Of a stretch of DNA of 64,000 bases, positions 60,627 to 64,000 are shown piece after piece. The stretch spans positions 6,679,092-6,743,091 of the forward strand of contig JAQFVV010000020.1 of assembly GCA_028023455.1 (NCBI GenBank). Direction: 5' to 3'. A model generated the notes under the pieces. That model saw nothing but the letters and a program-made list of their open reading frames with translations, did not search any database and was not told the origin of the DNA. The position numbers were made by a program, and so were the translations under genes. The DNA comes from Epiperipatus broadwayi. Taxonomy: Eukaryota; Onychophora; Udeonychophora; Euonychophora; Peripatidae. The number at the start of each line of letters is the position of its first letter. The first letter of the stretch is position 1.

Positions 60627-60752
60627 TATTAGATAAGTAGGCACTAGATGGGGATTTTATGCACAAGCCTTCTGGCATCCATTGATTACTCTGGCTTGCA
60701 CTGAGTGACACTACAATATGGAGAATTTTGCCTGATTTTAATAATTAATATA

Positions 60753-61296
60753 TTCTTAATAATTAATATTTGGAGCAAAAATCAGTATGGGTGTGAACCA
60801 CATGCAAATCATAATATAGGGAAATTTTCATGCTATTCTGCTACTGTTATTATTAAAAGAAAACGAATTGTAATAATTTATTTTTAAAATCATTAATTTT
60901 GAAATGTCCATTTGGTCTGCAAATAAATTTAAATCTAATTTAAGTGTATATAATCCAATAAGTTTTCAACTCCAATACATGCAGATGATGCAAGATCTGT
61001 ATACATAAAATAATTGAGTATTCCATTTTTTTTTTCAAAATAAATAATTACTATTGATAAGAATTTTCATTTTTTTAATATTAATCTCTATGCTTAATAA
61101 TTACTAAATATTCTATAAAATTTTATTAATAATATAAATGTAAATAACTATTTCAGATATTTTATATATTTAAATTTTATATACAGCTCTTATATATTTC
61201 CATTTTATTACTTAATACAGTATTTAACCTTAGTTTAGTACCACTTTTTAACTAGCATCTTGCAGTCTGCACAATCTAAACACCACTTTATATCAA
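60753..61296. other. AT-rich interval, nothing recognisable
   Basis: No supported feature. Confidence 0.4.
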
Positions 61297-61299
61297 CCT

Positions 61300-61384
61300 T
61301 TTTTTTTAATGTGTTAAAGCGTTGACTAGGAAGCAAACCCGGGCCAGTTGTAGCTATGCTAACTGCTAGGCCATCAATTCTTGA
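61300..61384 (-). repeat. tRNA-derived mini-SINE, degenerate
   Basis: Minus strand: ATGGCCTAGCAGTTAGCATA (A-box region), a shortened anticodon arm, GGCCCGGGTTTGCTTCCTAG (B-box region), then CAACGCTTTAACACATTAAA. Same family as 18.6 and 41.7 kb. Confidence 0.65.
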
Positions 61385-61607
61385 CTATACTTTTACATAA
61401 AAATATTATGTCATAATTTTATAATGAGCTAAATGATTAACAACAATATTATCGGCTATGTCTCTAAGGTATTATTTATATAACAGATTGTTTTATTATA
61501 TTTTTTAATATGTACATATAGAATACAGATCAATAATAGTTTGAATGTATTATTGTTAATTGTATAAATATAAGTACTGTAGTTTTACTGTTTCAAAGAT
61601 TATTAAA

Positions 61608-62324
61608 TATATAGGGTAAATGAATACAGACTTTCACACGACCCATTACTGTCCACTCTATCTCATAACACTGACACACTTGAACACATTTGTGTCAAAT
61701 AGATAAATAATCACCAATATATATATATATATTTCATGCCAAACCAGCAATCATCAGTTGGTCCAGATTATCATTTCTACACATATATTCAATAAGTGCT
61801 CAGATAAATATTAAGATAGCCAATCTTCATACTTTAATGGACAGATTTCAATCCACTCCACACTCCAACTCTTCAACCATCCATCCAATTGAATATTTCC
61901 ATCATCAGATTATCAAAGGCCACCCTAAGGCCAAGATCCTTGTCACACCCATGTTGACCTAAAATCAACTGACCCCTCATGTACAGGACATAATCCATAT
62001 TAATACATATATGAAGAATGGCTTCAGGGTGGCCTTTGAGCCTTCCATCATCAGATTTTCAATTGGATGGATGGGTTGATGAGTTGGAGTGTGGAGTGGA
62101 TTGAAGCCTGTCCATTAAAAAGATTGGATATCTTAATATATATCTGAGCACTTATTGCGTAGGTGTGTAGAGATGATAATCTGGAACAACTAATGATTGC
62201 TGGTTTGGCGTGTAATATATATATATTGGCGATTATTTATCTTTTCGACATATAGTCTGTAATATACCCTATACATTACATATATTGATACAAGTATATA
62301 ATAAGCCTGTGTTTCAGTTATTAT
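61608..62324. mobile_element. Family C foldback element, 13-bp duplication
   Basis: Perfect flanks AAAGATTATTAAA lie at 61595-61607 and 62325-62337. One plus unit and one minus unit join near 62025. Landmarks: CAGCAATCATCAGTTGGTCC, ACTTTAATGGACAG, CCATGTTGACCT and their complements. About 717 bp, non-coding. Confidence 0.85.
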
Positions 62325-62337
62325 AAAGATTATTAAA

Positions 62338-63590
62338 CTAAATTTTTCCATGAATGTTTTAATCATGCTAATTTTTCAAAATCAATTAATCACGGTGGTT
62401 GAACATCATTTGTATATAAAAGTCTAAGATAGCGTGTACTTTAATTCCATGGAAATTTTCATAGAATATACTTCTACTCCAAATTGGCCATCTATTTGTG
62501 TAATTCTCTTATTTAAAATTATATTTTTAAAAAAGGATAGAAAGAGTAATACCATTTAATTCTATGCTTCAATAAACTTGATCAATTCTGGCCTTGATAA
62601 AATCTTTAAATCAAACCTTCTAAAATCTCATTTTCAAACTTTCTTTTTCTTTCATATTGGAAAAAAAAATACTTTTTAATTATTGAACTTTATTAATAAA
62701 CTAGTGAAAATTTTTATTACATACAATTAATATAATAATTCACTGTTCTAATAAAGTTTTTAAAAACCAATTAAAAAAAGGGGAATCAATTTTTTCACAG
62801 TAGATACACATGTTCATATATATATATAAATACATATAACAGCATCCAAAGTTATCAAATAAACAGAAAAATGGATTATCATATTCTACCTGTGAACATA
62901 CTTATGGTTCATCTGATTCATTTGTATAGTTATCATAAAATTTATCTCTAGAGTGTTGTTATATTTTGTTTTATATTTTTTATTTCTTTCGGAGATGGAA
63001 TGGTTATACTTGTTTATGGCTGCTGTTATACATCTGAGCAAAAAAATCGCATGATTTTTATTCAATATTGTATTTATTTATTAACCTGGGTTCGAATTTA
63101 GACCAAGTAACTTTAAAATGTTTTCAGTAAGCTTTGATTTTTCCCAGTAGTTAGCCTATAGCCAACTGAATTAAGCATCCAATATTAGTCGATACAAGGG
63201 TATCTATTCTTTTCGAGAGAATAAACCAAGGATGGAAAACTCATCAAAACCTCATTACTTGGCAATTAGTAAGTCTAATAAATATTTCTGTCTCTTTTAC
63301 TTTTTCTTTATTAGGGGATATTGGAGAGGCTTTTGCTTTGCAATGGACTATTTCAGCCATGAGAACTTAAAATGTATAAAAAGATTAATATATTTGTAAC
63401 AATTATTTAAATGTTACTAGTTAAAATACTTTTTTGTATAGCATTATCACAGTAGTAGAGTGGTGTACTTAAATGATTAAAGTATATCAATTCCCAGATG
63501 AAAAAATAAATAATATTTTTAGTTAATTGTACTATTTGACTCAAAATAACTTCCTAATAACTAATTATATAACTATATATATATATAAGA
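62338..63590. other. AT-rich interval, nothing recognisable
   Basis: No supported feature. Confidence 0.4.
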
Positions 63591-64000
63591 ATAGGGGATT
63601 TGAACTCAGATTTTCAAGCACCCTTCATCTATCCACACTATATCATACAACTGATACACATGATGATTCACATGTAGAAAAGATAAATAATCACCAATTT
63701 ATGTATTTTATGCTAAACCAGCACTCATCAGTTGGTCCAGATCATCATTTCCCGCACATAAATATAATCAATGCTCAGTTTATATTGAGATAGCAAATCT
63801 TTATACTTTAATGGACAGGCTTCAATCCACTCCAACCTCCAACTTTTTAGCCATCCATATCTTTGAAAATCTGATGATGAAAACTCAAATCACATGCTGA
63901 TGCTAATATTATTGCCATGCCCATGTTCACCTGAAATCACTCTGACTCCTCATGTATAGGACCATATCCATTTAAATACATATAAGAGGGATGGACAGGA
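63591..64000 (+). mobile_element. Family C element, cut by the window end
   Basis: Begins ATAGGGGATTTGAACTCAGA and continues through AGATAAATAATCACCAATTT, CATCAGTTGGTCCAGATCAT, CTTTAATGGACAGGCTTCAA and AAAATCTGATGATGAAAACT, matching a plus-oriented family C unit. The right end is outside the window. Confidence 0.75.

Larger units (their letters stand above)
59266..60738. mobile_element. Family A composite element: tandem units plus inverted unit, 14-bp duplication
   Basis: Perfect 14-bp flanks TAATAATTAATATA lie at 59252-59265 and 60739-60752. The element opens CATCACATGATCACCATTTC, the same start as the 34.2 kb copy. Two minus-strand units are head to tail (hammerheads at 59420 and 59861, period 441 bp), then comes an unrelated insert of about 295 bp (60003-60297), then a fold-back near 60400 into one plus unit (hammerhead 60585) ending GAATTTTGCCTGATTTT. 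It is consistent with copying from a multimeric or circular RNA followed by template switching. Confidence 0.87.

Overview
This window looks like non-coding, transposon-rich nuclear DNA from an AT-rich invertebrate animal. GC is roughly a quarter by eye. I found no operons, bacterial signals or convincing host exon. The lineage cannot be fixed from the sequence alone. Nearly all recognisable content is mobile-element debris.

The most interesting content is a set of short, non-coding, foldback or tandem elements. Many copies carry a complete hammerhead self-cleaving ribozyme fold. Family A (at about 0.4, 1.4, 2.3, 13.5, 16.7, 23.3, 34.2, 52.0 and 59.3 kb) carries one 42-nt hammerhead per unit. 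Seven copies have an unbroken catalytic core and six have point-mutated cores. Related families B1 (10.6 kb) and B2 (11.6 and 40.5 kb) carry diverged hammerheads with the same minimal stem III. Many elements have perfect 10-14 bp target-site duplications. One 1.47 kb element contains head-to-tail units 441 bp apart followed by an inverted unit. This resembles animal retrozymes or Penelope-associated hammerhead elements: circular or multimeric RNA inserted by a borrowed reverse transcriptase. Family C (38.2, 54.0-55.7, 61.6 and 63.6 kb) has the same architecture and duplications of 13-14 bp, but I could not fold a hammerhead in it.

Other residents: (i) 27.55-33.43 kb, two direct repeats of about 2.17 kb with a TATA box and a conserved hairpin, followed by a lysine-tRNA-like primer-binding site, read as a long-LTR non-autonomous LTR element with a LINE piece inside; (ii) decayed RTE-like LINE copies with GAT-repeat tails (8.6, 30.2, 33.6-36.6 minus strand, 39.8 kb), one of which was interrupted by a family A element; (iii) two 3' ends of another LINE with a zinc-knuckle-like C-terminus (4.9 and 5.9 kb); (iv) a hAT-type MITE with an 8-bp duplication (44.0 kb); (v) tRNA-derived mini-SINEs (18.6, 41.7, 61.3 kb), one with a perfect 16-bp duplication; (vi) long-hairpin MITE-like elements (3.0, 17.8, 51.7, 58.1 kb); (vii) a 285-bp perfect AAT microsatellite (21.8 kb) and several degenerate tandem repeats.

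The intervening stretches are AT-rich, with no open frame beyond chance and no recognisable domain. Boundaries given for decayed repeats are by eye and may be off by tens of bases.
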